The notes: generated from the sequence alone by a model not told the origin. DNA of 64,000 nt from an uncultured Bacteroides sp. (GCA_944321465.1 CALULL010000002.1:1-64000), one strand, 5' to 3'. Shown: positions 16,349 through 25,677, numbered from the stretch's first letter. Numbers and translations: made by a program.

Positions 16349-16999
16349 ATGAGAACCATTGTATCCCCGTCATTGCTTTCGGCCGACTTCGGAAACTTGG
16401 CCAAAGACATCGACATGCTGAACCGTAGCGAGGCTGATTGGCTTCACATTGACATCATGGATGGCGTGTTTGTGCCCAACATATCTTTCGGCTTCCCTGT
16501 GCTGAAGCACATTGCCCGCTTGGCAAAGAAGCCTCTTGATGTGCACCTTATGATTGTGCAGCCCGAAAAGTTCCTGCGCGAGGTGCAGGAGGTTGGAACG
16601 CTCATCATGAACGTGCATTATGAAGCCTGCCCCCATCTGCACCGTGTTGTGCAGCAGATACGAGACGCTGGCATGAAGCCCGCCGTTACCCTCAACCCGG
16701 CTACGCCCGTATTCCTGTTGAAGGACATTTTGTCTGAGCTTGACATGGTGTTGCTTATGAGTGTAAACCCCGGTTTTGGGGGACAGAAGTTCATTGCCCA
16801 CACCACGCAGAAGGTAAAGGAACTGCGTCGACTTATCGATGAGACAGGTTCTCACGCCCTGATTGAGGTGGACGGAGGGGTGAACCTCGACACGGGCAAG
16901 CAGTTGCGGGCTGCGGGGGCTGACGCGCTGGTGGCTGGCAACGCCGTTTTCTCCAACGAGAACCCCGAAGCTTATATCCAGGCTCTTAAGAACCTTTAA
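16349..16999 (+). CDS. rpe: Ribulose-phosphate 3-epimerase
   Basis: A 216-residue TIM-barrel enzyme of the pentose phosphate pathway interconverting ribulose-5-P and xylulose-5-P. Family motifs are present: SPSLLSADFGNLAKDI, WLHIDIMDGVFVPNISFG (metal-binding His and Asp), DVHLMI, VLLMSVNPGFGGQKF and ALIEVDGGVN (catalytic Asp). Full length. comEC follows after 20 bases on the same strand, an arrangement seen in other Bacteroidetes. Confidence 0.96.
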   Translation: MRTIVSPSLLSADFGNLAKDIDMLNRSEADWLHIDIMDGVFVPNISFGFPVLKHIARLAKKPLDVHLMIVQPEKFLREVQEVGTLIMNVHYEACPHLHRVVQQIRDAGMKPAVTLNPATPVFLLKDILSELDMVLLMSVNPGFGGQKFIAHTTQKVKELRRLIDETGSHALIEVDGGVNLDTGKQLRAAGADALVAGNAVFSNENPEAYIQALKNL

Positions 17000-17019
17000 C
17001 GTCGTTTCCTCCCTCGATT

Positions 17020-19131
17020 GTGCGAACCGGCCTACAGCAGCGTTACCCCTTTCTGAGGTTGCTGCTGCCACTGATTGCGGGCATATTGTGTGGCGACCGC
17101 CATCCCAGCCTGTTACCCGTTGCTTGGAGTCTGGTGGCGGCAGGGGGGCTGTGTGTGACTTATGTGCTTACCCGAGAGCACCGCTTGCGGATGTGGTTTG
17201 GGGTGGCGGTTTTCGCGTGCATCGCTTTTTTGGGACATCAGGTTATGAGCCTGCATTTGCTGCGGGTGCGCTATGACTTCCCCGATCGTGCGGTAGTGTG
17301 GGACGTGCGGCTTGCCGATGGTCCCGAAGAGAAGCCGGGCAGCCTGCTCTTCCGCGCAGACCTCATAGCTTCTTGCGGCGAAGACGAGGCGGTCGACACC
17401 CTTTGTCCTCTTCCCCGTCCGTTGCGTGTCTTACTTTATTTTCCTAAGGATTCTGCTGCCTTCCGGCTGAAGCAAGGCCATCGGTTGCTTGCCCGTATCG
17501 TCCCTAACCTACCTGCTTCTCGAGGCAACCCAGACGAATTTGACTATGCGCGTTACTTGCTTATGCACGGTATCAGCGGGACGGCTTATGTTCCTTCCGG
17601 GCAGTGGCTTGTGGCGGGGTACGACTCCCGTCGCACCCTGTTGCAGGCTGCCGCTGCCTGTCGGGCTAAGGTCGTGGGACTTTATCGCAACCTAGGCTTT
17701 CGAGGTGATGAGCTGGCGGTGCTCTCGGCCCTCACCATAGGCGAGCGGCAGGAACTGAGTGACGAAATCAACCAGACCTACATAACGACCGGTGCCACCC
17801 ACGTGCTTTCGCTTTCGGGTCTGCACATAGGCTTCCTCTATGCCTTGTTTTACGCTCTCTGTGCCCCGTTGTGGCGCAAGAAGGCTGGGTTGAAGCCGTG
17901 GCTGATGCTTGTTGTCGTCCTGCTGCTTTGGGCGTTTGCCTTCATCACCGGGCTTGAGTCGCCTGTTGTGCGCTCCGTCATTATGTTCTCGCTCTTGGCC
18001 CTGTCCACGTTGCGTCCCGACAAACCCATCACACTCAATACCTTGGCGGCTACAGCCTTCCTGATGCTGGTCTGCCGTCCCGAGTGGCTGTTCGATGTCG
18101 GGTTCCAACTCTCCTTTTTGGCCGTGGCCGGTATCTTGTTACTGCATCCAGTGTTTCGTTCCTGGTGTCCCGGCAGCAATCGGGTGATGCGCTACGTGTG
18201 GGGACTATTCAGCGTGTCGGTTGCGGCCCAGATAGCCACGGCTCCGCTCATAGTCTTCTACTTCTCGCGTTTTCCTACTCACTTCCTGCTCACCAACCTG
18301 TGGGTCGTCCCTCTCGTGTCCCTCGTCATGTATGCCGCTGTCATTTTGTTGCTGCTTACGCCCTTTCCCGCCTTGCAGGGGCTTTGGGCATCGGTGCTGC
18401 AATGGATGGTCGCTACTCAGAACCACGTCCTGCAACGCATTGAGCACCTGCCCTATGCTTCCATTGAGGGCTTGTGGACCAACGTGTGGGAGATTTTGCT
18501 CTTCTACCTATGTGTTCTCCTGCTGTTGAGTTTTTATCATCGTCCCGTCCCCGTCCGTTTATGCCGGGCATTGGGCGTGTTGCTTTTGCTGGTAGGTAGC
18601 CATGCTTATTCGTCCTTGGCCGATCGTCCGCCTTGTGGGCTTCGGTTCTACAACGTACGTGGTTGCCCGGCGGTACATTGCATTGAGGGCAATGGTAGCC
18701 GCCGTTCGTGGGTGGTTTGTGCCGACTCTTTGGCTGACAGCACCCGTCTGCAACGTTCGCTCGCTCCCTATTGGAACCACTTGCGGTTGTCGGCCCCCGT
18801 TTTCCTCTCCGGTGCGGGGCAGGCCCCGTGGCCGATGGTGGTGCGTGACGACCTTGTGCGCTTCCACGGCCAAAGCATTTTCCTGCTCTCCGGTGACTGT
18901 TGGCCGAGCAGTGTTACAGGGCATCCGTTCCGAGTGGACTACCTACACGTTTCTTCCGGCTATCGTGGTAGACTCGATGAGTTGCTTCCTTTCCTTGACA
19001 TCGGGATGGTGGTGCTTGACGCTTCCCTCTCCGCTTGGCATCGCCGTCGGTTGGCCGAGGAGTGTGTCCGGCTCAACCTCCCCTTTGTGCAGTTGGCCGA
19101 GGAAGGTTGCCTGCGGATAGACCTTTCGTGA
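17020..19131 (+). CDS. comEC: ComEC/Rec2-family competence membrane protein
   Basis: A 703-residue inner-membrane protein starting with GTG. Two or three N-terminal helices and a DUF4131-like periplasmic region (60-200) are followed by the Competence domain (about 225-500: GDELAVLSALTIGERQELSDEI, TGATHVLSLSGLHIGFLYALFYAL). The C-terminal ~190 residues lack the HxHxDH metallo-beta-lactamase motif found in many ComEC proteins, although residual folds such as LLSGDCWP and IGMVVLDASLS remain. The Competence domain forms the channel through which single-stranded DNA crosses the inner membrane. Whether this organism takes up DNA is unknown. Confidence 0.9.
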   Translation: MRTGLQQRYPFLRLLLPLIAGILCGDRHPSLLPVAWSLVAAGGLCVTYVLTREHRLRMWFGVAVFACIAFLGHQVMSLHLLRVRYDFPDRAVVWDVRLADGPEEKPGSLLFRADLIASCGEDEAVDTLCPLPRPLRVLLYFPKDSAAFRLKQGHRLLARIVPNLPASRGNPDEFDYARYLLMHGISGTAYVPSGQWLVAGYDSRRTLLQAAAACRAKVVGLYRNLGFRGDELAVLSALTIGERQELSDEINQTYITTGATHVLSLSGLHIGFLYALFYALCAPLWRKKAGLKPWLMLVVVLLLWAFAFITGLESPVVRSVIMFSLLALSTLRPDKPITLNTLAATAFLMLVCRPEWLFDVGFQLSFLAVAGILLLHPVFRSWCPGSNRVMRYVWGLFSVSVAAQIATAPLIVFYFSRFPTHFLLTNLWVVPLVSLVMYAAVILLLLTPFPALQGLWASVLQWMVATQNHVLQRIEHLPYASIEGLWTNVWEILLFYLCVLLLLSFYHRPVPVRLCRALGVLLLLVGSHAYSSLADRPPCGLRFYNVRGCPAVHCIEGNGSRRSWVVCADSLADSTRLQRSLAPYWNHLRLSAPVFLSGAGQAPWPMVVRDDLVRFHGQSIFLLSGDCWPSSVTGHPFRVDYLHVSSGYRGRLDELLPFLDIGMVVLDASLSAWHRRRLAEECVRLNLPFVQLAEEGCLRIDLS

Positions 19132-19209
19132 GGAAACAATGAGAGAGAGGGGGTGACGAGGTTTTAGGCACAAGGCCTCCTGTGGGGGAGGTGGGGACAC
19201 ATAGGAACC

Positions 19210-19262
19210 GGACTTTTGACATTTGTTCACCCTGGGCGTTAGTAGTTGGGCTGACTATGGTA
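19210..19262 (+). repeat. 24-bp array boundary element with a single unit
   Basis: GGACTTTTGACATTTGTTCA (19210-19229) nearly matches the boundary sequence beside the 24-bp arrays at 49.5, 41.7 and 63.5 kb. It is followed by a single recognisable unit (GTTAGTAGTTGGGCTGACTA). It sits between the convergent ends of comEC and the ABC-2 permease gene. Confidence 0.6.
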
Positions 19263-19275
19263 TGCTCTCCGTGGC

Positions 19276-20550
19276 TCAAGAATGGGCATCTGGGCGGGGG
19301 AGGGCAGGCTGCTGTCGGCGGGCTTTGGCCGCACGCCACGTTTCGAGGATGTGGCGGCGACAGCGGATGATTTGCCAGCGGTAGGACAGGCAGGCGGTGA
19401 GGAAGTAGGCCCCGGCTTGTAGCCACAAGGCTCGGTACTCAAAAGCCACTTCGTTGAGTGTGGCACCCATGCTATTGATACGCACGTATCCGCTGATGCC
19501 GAACGTAGAGGGAAACAGGTAGGAGAAATAGTGCCAAAACGGAGGCATGGCACTTCTAGGCCATGATATCCCCGAGAGGAACAGCAACGGCACGGAGGTG
19601 AAGACGAAAAGCAGCATACAGGTCTCGCGGTTGCGTATGACGGCCGAGGCTGTCATGGCAAAAAAGATGCAAGAGGCCAGATAGGGCAAGAAAAACAGCG
19701 TCAATTCGCCGGGCCGGGCGATGTGGGGCAGGCGGAACAGGCGAGGCACGACGAGGGCCAGGTAGAACGTCACCAGGACGTAGACCATGAAGTAGGCCAG
19801 TCCCTTGCCCATGACAATGCGTAGGGTGCCGTGGTAGTGACGGTCGATGGGCACGAGGTCGCGGAAGCGGTTGTGCTCGCGTGCCGTGCCTGCTGACAGT
19901 CCTACGCCCAACAACAGTGTCTGCTGTATGATGAGCATCAGCACGGCGGGCAGCAGGAAGGCGGCAAATCCGTTGGCCGGGTTGAAGAGGGCTATGTCCT
20001 CGTAGGCTATGGGCGAGGTGGTCACTTGGTCCTGTCGGTCGGTAGTGTTGCCGGGGGTGCGTTGTAGCTTGATGTCGGCATTCAGTTGGAGTGACACTGC
20101 CGTGTTGGCCATTAGCAGGCACTTGTAGTAGAGCAGTCCACTCATGTCGCAGTAGAGGCTCACGTGTGCCTGTCTTCCATCGGCTATGTCGTCGCTGAAG
20201 GTGGAGGGTATGTGTACAATGCCGTATGCCTTACGCTCCCGCATCAGTTGCTTGGCTTCCTCCATGTCGGCGCAGTAGGCGGCTATCCGCACGTCGGGCG
20301 TGGCATCGACCATGCGCAGGTAGCGGCGGCTCAAGGTGGTGTGTGAGTCGTCGACCACGGCTGCGGGCACGTCGCGTAGGGTCTCGTTGGTGTAGATGAA
20401 ACCGTATATCAGCGGGTAGGCCAAGGGGACGAGGATAAAGAAGATAAGCACACCCTGGTCGCGGTAGGTGGCGCGCAGCTCTTCTTTCCAGATGTGGAAC
20501 ATGTCGTGCAGGCCTTGTGTCAGTTTCTGTCTGAATGTCAATTCTTTCAT
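19276..20550 (-). CDS. ABC-2 type transporter permease (second of pair)
   Basis: A 424-residue membrane protein of the ABC-2 family (YhiH/YbhR-like). A first membrane helix (GVLIFFILVPLAYPLIYGFIY) precedes a large periplasmic domain (residues 55-205, with VPAAVVDDSHTTLSRRYLRMVDAT) and five C-terminal helices (from FLLPAVLMLIIQQTLLLGVG). Such permeases pair with a second permease, an ATPase, an HlyD adaptor and TolC to export hydrophobic compounds. Last gene of the four-gene efflux operon, 9 bases after the sister permease. No ATPase gene is linked. Confidence 0.87.
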   Translation of the reverse strand: MKELTFRQKLTQGLHDMFHIWKEELRATYRDQGVLIFFILVPLAYPLIYGFIYTNETLRDVPAAVVDDSHTTLSRRYLRMVDATPDVRIAAYCADMEEAKQLMRERKAYGIVHIPSTFSDDIADGRQAHVSLYCDMSGLLYYKCLLMANTAVSLQLNADIKLQRTPGNTTDRQDQVTTSPIAYEDIALFNPANGFAAFLLPAVLMLIIQQTLLLGVGLSAGTAREHNRFRDLVPIDRHYHGTLRIVMGKGLAYFMVYVLVTFYLALVVPRLFRLPHIARPGELTLFFLPYLASCIFFAMTASAVIRNRETCMLLFVFTSVPLLFLSGISWPRSAMPPFWHYFSYLFPSTFGISGYVRINSMGATLNEVAFEYRALWLQAGAYFLTACLSYRWQIIRCRRHILETWRAAKARRQQPALPRPDAHS

Positions 20551-20559
20551 CGTTTCTTC

Positions 20560-21741
20560 TTAAGGGATGTATCGGTAGTATATCAGTTCCCGCTTCAGCC
20601 TTGGGGCTATGAGAAAGGGCAATATCATGAACAGCAGCAGCCCCACGTAGTTGGGCCAGGAGTAGAGCATGGGATAGCCGTTGAGGGCCTGGTCGACGTA
20701 GATAAGGAAGTAGTGGCGTAGCGGGAAGAGATTGGTCAGGGCTTGCAGGGTGGGGTGCATCCCCATGACGGGAAACGACAGTCCGCACATGGAGAACGAC
20801 AGCACGCCCCACAGCGAGGCGAAACTCAGCCCTAAGCGCAGGGTAGGCAGCAGGCCAATCATGAACACACCCATGCCTTGCGAGGCAAGTACCATGCAGA
20901 GGGTGGCCAGCAGCATGGGCAGGATGCCGCTGTTGCACGGGAAGTGCAGGATGCCGTAGAGGTAGGCGTTGTAGCACGAGCCCATGAGAAAGAACACGGC
21001 GGTGTGGGGCAGCAGCTTGCCGCAGAGGCTTATCCAGATGGAATTGCGGCCCGTGCGCAGCCACTGGCGGGCGGTGCGCTCCTTTATTTCCACGCCGATG
21101 GAGTAGACCGTCACCATGAAGATGAGCACCATCAGTATGCCCGGCATAAAGGTATTGTTCAGATAGACGGAGTAGTTCATCCAAGGATTGTTCAGCGGCT
21201 GTGTGTCGATGACGATGGGCTGCAGCCATGCCCCGGCCTGCTCCTCGGTGGCTCCGCGTGCCAGGAGGCTGGCTTGTGCGACGGCTCCCGAGGCCAGCTC
21301 GCTCATGGTCTTCATGTCGCGGAAGAGCAGCGAGCCGGCAATGAGCAGCGTGTTGTTGGTGTAGAACGACACGGTGGGGCGGCGTTGCGCCACTGCCTCT
21401 TCGCTGGTGCCCCGGGGCAGGTAGTAGAAGCCGTAGATGTCACCGCGCTGCATGGCCTCGCGGGCGGCGTTGAAGGTGGGGTAGTGGGCCACGACGGCTG
21501 TTTGCTGAAAGGCATCCAGCGTGCGTGTCAGCTGGCGGGTGGTAGCCGTTTGGTCCTGATCCACCACGCCTACGGGCATGTCTTGCGGCAGGCCGCTGTC
21601 CATCAGCGTGGTGAAGAACACGTAGCAGAACAGCGGGGCGGCGACCATGCAGAAAAGGTAGAGCGGGCGTGACAGCAGGCGGTGGTACTCGCGACATGCT
21701 ACGTGCCACAGGGCCAGGTATTTCTTTTCTTTTTGGTGCAT
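20560..21741 (-). CDS. ABC-2 type transporter permease (first of pair)
   Basis: A 393-residue ABC-2 permease with the same architecture as its downstream sister: N-terminal helix (LYLFCMVAAPLFCYVFFTTLM), extracytoplasmic domain (LPQDMPVGVVDQDQTATTRQLTRTLDAFQ to about 200) and a C-terminal bundle (NNTFMPGILMVLIFMVTVYSIGVEIKERT). The ATG at 21741 (MHQKEKKYLALWHVACREY) was preferred; the open frame extends upstream into the HlyD gene without family support. It lies 31 bases after the HlyD stop. Confidence 0.87.
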   Translation of the reverse strand: MHQKEKKYLALWHVACREYHRLLSRPLYLFCMVAAPLFCYVFFTTLMDSGLPQDMPVGVVDQDQTATTRQLTRTLDAFQQTAVVAHYPTFNAAREAMQRGDIYGFYYLPRGTSEEAVAQRRPTVSFYTNNTLLIAGSLLFRDMKTMSELASGAVAQASLLARGATEEQAGAWLQPIVIDTQPLNNPWMNYSVYLNNTFMPGILMVLIFMVTVYSIGVEIKERTARQWLRTGRNSIWISLCGKLLPHTAVFFLMGSCYNAYLYGILHFPCNSGILPMLLATLCMVLASQGMGVFMIGLLPTLRLGLSFASLWGVLSFSMCGLSFPVMGMHPTLQALTNLFPLRHYFLIYVDQALNGYPMLYSWPNYVGLLLFMILPFLIAPRLKRELIYYRYIP

Positions 21742-21772
21742 AGGCGGTTCTTGTGTGTGGGGGGAGGAACGT

Positions 21773-22759
21773 TTATTTATGGAGGATGGCAGACATGCCC
21801 GGGCGTAGGCCGTCGACTTTCTCAAGCGGGGTGGCACGCACCTCGAAGGTCTTCAGGTCATATTGTCCGGCGGGCTTGGTGGCTTTCCAGGCGGCATAGG
21901 TCCCGAGGTCCTTCATGTAGTCTACCTTCAGGCGTATGGTGCGGTCGAGGGCGGGCACGTAGGCTTCGAACTCGGTTCCCATGCCCAGACCTTTGAGCAG
22001 GTCTTCGCGCACGTTGAAGGTGACCCACATGTCGTCCAGCATGGCGATGTTCATGATGGGAGCCCCCGTCCCCACCAATTCGCCTGTCTGGGGGAATATC
22101 TCGGAGACTTCGCCCGCCGCCGAGGCCGTGAGGCAGGTCTCGTTGATGTAGGACTCGACTTCGGCCACAGCCCCTTTCGCCCGTTCTACGAGGGCGGCAG
22201 CAGCGGCCTTGTCCTCGCGCTCGGCACCGTTGACGGCCATGTCGTACTGCGACTTGGCCGCTTTCTCGGTGGCCCGGGCGGCATCGCGCTGGGCTGTGGC
22301 CTCGTCCAGCTTCTGGGCCGACAGCACGCCTTGGTCGGCGAGGTTCTTCACGCGCTGGTAGGACTTTTCGGCTATGGTGAGTCCGGCCTTGGCTTTTTGC
22401 CACAGTTCGTAGGCGGCCTGTATCTGTTCTTGCCGCGCTCCTTTGCGGGCCTTGTCGTCCTGTGCCTGCGCGGCGGCCTGTGCGGCTCGTGCCTGTTCCA
22501 ATTTGGCTTGTATGTCGGGGGCTTCGAGCAGGGCAAGCGTGTCGCCTGCGGCCACCTTCTGCCCCTCCTTGACGCGTATTTCGAGTATGCGTCCGGGGAC
22601 TTTGCTCGATACGCGGTATTCGTTCACTTCGGCCTGTCCTTGTATGGTTTCCGGCCCTTTGCGCAGCATCAGGAAGCCTGCGAGAGCCACGACGGCTATC
22701 ACTCCCACTAAGGTGAGGAAAGCCAGCAGCATATTGCTGTTCTGCGATTTGAGGTTCAT
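21773..22759 (-). CDS. HlyD/EmrA-type membrane fusion protein
   Basis: A 328-residue periplasmic adaptor. One N-terminal anchor helix (LLAFLTLVGVIAVVALAGFLML), then a split biotinyl-lipoyl domain (VSSKVPGRILEIRVKEGQKVAAGDTL; later LTASAAGEVSEIFPQTGELV) enclosing an alpha-helical hairpin (about 85-200, Ala/Lys/Gln-rich coiled coil), then a beta-barrel domain. It links the inner-membrane permeases to the TolC-like channel encoded immediately upstream (49-base gap). Confidence 0.9.
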   Translation of the reverse strand: MNLKSQNSNMLLAFLTLVGVIAVVALAGFLMLRKGPETIQGQAEVNEYRVSSKVPGRILEIRVKEGQKVAAGDTLALLEAPDIQAKLEQARAAQAAAQAQDDKARKGARQEQIQAAYELWQKAKAGLTIAEKSYQRVKNLADQGVLSAQKLDEATAQRDAARATEKAAKSQYDMAVNGAEREDKAAAAALVERAKGAVAEVESYINETCLTASAAGEVSEIFPQTGELVGTGAPIMNIAMLDDMWVTFNVREDLLKGLGMGTEFEAYVPALDRTIRLKVDYMKDLGTYAAWKATKPAGQYDLKTFEVRATPLEKVDGLRPGMSAILHK

Positions 22760-22808
22760 GTCTGTGTGGGTTATGTGATTGGAGGTTTTGGTTGCTTATG
22801 GGGTGTGT

Positions 22809-24302
22809 TCAGTTGTCGGCAGAGAGTTGTCCCGTTGCTTTCTTCAGGTAGACTTCTGTCAGTTTCATGTCGATTTGGGCGTCGATTTTCTCCGACTGTG
22901 CCGAGAGCCAGGCCGTGTGCGCCTCCAGTACGTTGTTGGCGGGGATGACTCCCTCGCTGAAGCCCAGGTTGGCATAGCGCAGGTTCTCGTCGGCTTTTTC
23001 GAGGTTCTTCTCGGCCATGACCAGTTTCTTGGCGGCCTCGTTCATCTGGAAAGCCGACTGGTTGACTTGCAGCTCTATTTTCTCGCGTGCCTCCTCCAGT
23101 TGGTAGCGGGCAATGCGGGCATCGGACTTGGCGGCCTTCACCTTGTTGATGCCTTCGCCCCAGTGCCAGAGGGGGAGCGACACCATGACCCCGACGTTCC
23201 ACATGCCCTTGAATTTTTTCTCGAAGCTGTTGAACACCGACGGGCTGGTGGCGATGTAGTTTCCCATGAGGGCGATGGAGGGAAGCATGTCCGAGCGCGT
23301 CACGCGTACCTTTTGGTCGTAGATGCGGGCTGCTATTTCGAGACTTCTCACCTCGGGCCTCGAAGCATAGACGGCTTCCATGTCTATGTCCCGGGTGGGC
23401 GGTGTCGCAGTAGCGGGCAGGTCGTCGGTTTCCTCGTCCTCAAGGCGTGGATTGCTGTCGAGCGGCAGCCCGCATAGCTGGCACAGCAGCATCCGTGCGA
23501 GGCTAAGTCCGTCGGCGACCTTGGTGAGGGTCATTTCGGCCTCGTTGACCTTCACTTTCACGGATAGTCCGTCGGCCTTGGTGGCAACGCCTTCGGCTAT
23601 CATCTTGTCCACGTCGTTTTCCAACTGCTGAAGCAGTGCCAGATAGGACTCGGCCAGGCGTTGCTTGTGCACGAGCGACACCACGGTCCAGTAGGCTTGG
23701 TCGGTGTTCAGTATCACTTCCTGGGTGCCGCTGTCGTGCTGTTGCAGGGCAAGTTCCTCGGCGTATCGGGTAATCTTGTTGTAGGCGCGTATCTTTCCGC
23801 CCATGTACAGTGGCTGTGTCAGCGTCAACGCTCCTACAAACATGTTGCGCGTGTCGGTCCGAAGTGCTTCGACCAGCGAACTGCCCACGCCGTTGAGCGG
23901 GGTGGCGATGTCCAGTCCTCCCAGAGCCTGTGCCAGCTGCAGGAACTGCGGGTTCTGCATCAGCCCGGGGTTTTGGGCTATCATCCCCTGTATGCCTTGG
24001 GTGATGGCATTGCCTGCCTGTGTTCCCATGTTGCTCAGGGTGTTCTTTTGCTCGTCGCTCAGCAGCGAGATTTCTTTTTGGTTGCGTATGTAGCCTCCCG
24101 TGGCCGACAGTTTGGGCAGGTAGCTGGCAAAGGCGGCTTTCTTCTGATAGCCTGCGGCCTTGATTTTTTCTTGGCTGATGAGCAGCTCCTTGTTGTTGGC
24201 GATGGCCAGTGCCCGGCAACTGTCCAGACTGAGGCTGGTCTGTGCCTGTGCCGTCAGGAGCGATAGGGCCAGTCCGGCTGCGAAGCAGTACAATCTTTTC
24301 AT
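22809..24302 (-). CDS. TolC-family outer membrane efflux channel
   Basis: 497 residues. The signal peptide (MKRLYCFAAGLALSLLTAQAQ) is followed by two structural repeats of the outer membrane efflux family (LSLDSCRALAIANNKELLISQEKIKAAGYQKKAAFASYLPKLSATGGY and its counterpart from about 280, VYASRPEVRSLEIAARIYDQKVRVTRSDMLPSIALMGNY). A Gln/Met-rich insertion at about 95-130 (MIAQNPGLMQNPQFLQLAQ) is longer than usual. First gene of the efflux operon. A good -33/-7 promoter lies about 90 bases upstream. The in-frame ATG at 24341 is rejected because the signal peptide begins at 24302. Confidence 0.93.
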   Translation of the reverse strand: MKRLYCFAAGLALSLLTAQAQTSLSLDSCRALAIANNKELLISQEKIKAAGYQKKAAFASYLPKLSATGGYIRNQKEISLLSDEQKNTLSNMGTQAGNAITQGIQGMIAQNPGLMQNPQFLQLAQALGGLDIATPLNGVGSSLVEALRTDTRNMFVGALTLTQPLYMGGKIRAYNKITRYAEELALQQHDSGTQEVILNTDQAYWTVVSLVHKQRLAESYLALLQQLENDVDKMIAEGVATKADGLSVKVKVNEAEMTLTKVADGLSLARMLLCQLCGLPLDSNPRLEDEETDDLPATATPPTRDIDMEAVYASRPEVRSLEIAARIYDQKVRVTRSDMLPSIALMGNYIATSPSVFNSFEKKFKGMWNVGVMVSLPLWHWGEGINKVKAAKSDARIARYQLEEAREKIELQVNQSAFQMNEAAKKLVMAEKNLEKADENLRYANLGFSEGVIPANNVLEAHTAWLSAQSEKIDAQIDMKLTEVYLKKATGQLSADN

Positions 24303-24394
24303 AGGTATGTCATATATATAATAAAGTATAACGGGAGGCATCGGGGAAAAGCCCTGTCGGCCTTCGGCTCTTTACGGTTGTATAAACAACGAAA

Positions 24395-24425
24395 CGAAGG
24401 TAAGCCTTTCCCTGCACATGGCAAA
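24395..24425 (-). promoter_or_regulatory. Promoter of the efflux operon (TTTG-N19-TACCTTCG)
   Basis: On the minus strand, TTTG (24422-24425) and TACCTTCG (24395-24402) are separated by exactly 19 bases, as in the Bacteroidetes consensus (one mismatch in the -7 element). The 5' leader is about 90 bases. Confidence 0.7.
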
Positions 24426-24558
24426 ATCCTTTGGGTTAAATCAATGTTAGGGTCTGTTTAATTTTCTCTTTGGGGGAAGTTGACCGGACAGGCTCGTGGG
24501 CCATCCCTTCGGATGGGGTTCCGGGCTGGCTGCGGCGTTTCCGGGAGGCCTTTGATGG

Positions 24559-24648
24559 GCGGAGGTGTGCTTCCTCGGGGGCACAGGAGTGCCCCCGAGG
24601 GCATAAAGGTGCGCTCCTGTGGAGGCAGAGGTGTGTCCCCTGGGGGCG
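24559..24648. repeat. 22-bp tandem array, GC-rich family, locus 2 (4 units)
   Basis: AGGTGTGC, AGGAGTGC, AGGTGCGC and AGGTGTGT recur at 24563, 24585, 24607 and 24629, a strict 22-base period. It lies between the coiled-coil protein gene and the efflux operon promoter, abutting the stop of the former. Confidence 0.75.
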
Positions 24649-24650
24649 TT

Positions 24651-25532
24651 CTATTTCAAGGTGAAGGTCTGCGTACCTATCAGCACGCCATTAGAGAAGA
24701 TATCTATACGGTAGTCGCCTGCATAGAGGTACTCCTCCACGTCCCAGTACACGGTGACGGCCTGCTCCTCTCCGTTGTACTCTATGTATTTCTTTATGGA
24801 GTAGGGCAGCTGGCGGTTTTCGTAGTCGAAGGTGCCGCTTCCGGCCTTGGCAAGCACGCTGTTGTCCGGCTTGACGATGCAGACGTACAGTGTGCGTTCA
24901 CCCGTCTCGGCCGTGATGTTCTTGTTGATGGTGAAGTCTATCTGCAGCTTGCTGGCGTTCTTTACCTTTCGGGTTGTCCGTCCGCGTTTGTTCTTGGCGG
25001 CCAGGGTGATGTTGGTTGCGTCGAGTTGTGCGGCCAGCGTCACTTTCTCCGTCAGGGTGTTCTTTTCTTCGGAGAGGTTGCTGATTTGTTGTGAGGCGGC
25101 GTGGTATTTCTGGGTAACGTCGGCTATCACCTCCTTCTGGTAGGCTGTCAGGCGGTTCAGCGAGTCAATCTGGTTGATGTAGCCTATCATCACCTTGCGC
25201 AGCGAGGCCAGTTCCTTCTTCAGTCGGCGTATCTCGGTCGCGTTGGTGCTTTTCACCGTGCGCAGTTCCTCCAGCAGGCGTTCGGTCTTGTTCTGTTCCT
25301 GCTCCAGCAGGGCGGAGAGGGAGTCGTTGGATACTTGCAGCTTCAGTTCGTCGTACTGTCGTGCAAATTCTGTATATTGGTTTTCCAGGTCTTCCTTGTC
25401 CAGTTCAAACTCCTGTACCAACTCGTAGTTGGCTTTCTTTTCGAAGAGCAGCAGTGTGCTTACCCCGGCCAAGGCCAGGACCAAGATGATGCCTCCCGCC
25501 ACGAGAAGGCCTTTCTTTGTGTTAGGGTTCAT
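24651..25532 (-). CDS. Membrane-anchored coiled-coil protein, function unknown
   Basis: 293 residues. One N-terminal membrane helix (GLLVAGGIILVLALAGVSTLLLF, about 8-30), then a long Glu/Leu-rich coiled coil (about 35-165), then a beta-rich C-terminal domain (about 180-293: KLQIDFTINKNITAETGERTLYVCIVKPDN ... YAGDYRIDIFSNGVLIGTQTFTLK). The C-terminal domain resembles those of uncharacterised Bacteroides proteins. Topology suggests an inner-membrane anchor with the coiled coil in the periplasm. It is transcribed toward the efflux operon but separated from it by an array and that operon's promoter. Confidence 0.8.
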   Translation of the reverse strand: MNPNTKKGLLVAGGIILVLALAGVSTLLLFEKKANYELVQEFELDKEDLENQYTEFARQYDELKLQVSNDSLSALLEQEQNKTERLLEELRTVKSTNATEIRRLKKELASLRKVMIGYINQIDSLNRLTAYQKEVIADVTQKYHAASQQISNLSEEKNTLTEKVTLAAQLDATNITLAAKNKRGRTTRKVKNASKLQIDFTINKNITAETGERTLYVCIVKPDNSVLAKAGSGTFDYENRQLPYSIKKYIEYNGEEQAVTVYWDVEEYLYAGDYRIDIFSNGVLIGTQTFTLK

Positions 25533-25597
25533 AATGTCTTTGTTTCTGTTAGGGTAAATCTTGCGGCGGGAGGGCTTCCTGCCGTCTCTTTTGTCGG

Positions 25598-25605
25598 CAA
25601 AAATA
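25598..25605 (-). promoter_or_regulatory. -7 element (TATTTTTG) of the coiled-coil protein gene
   Basis: TATTTTTG on the minus strand, about 65 bases upstream of the ATG; fits TAnnTTTG. Confidence 0.5.
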
Positions 25606-25677
25606 GCTATTAATTGCCAAAGGCTTGTCTGTCCGGATTACTTAGTAAGGTATTTAACTAAAATTATTGTGGAAAAA

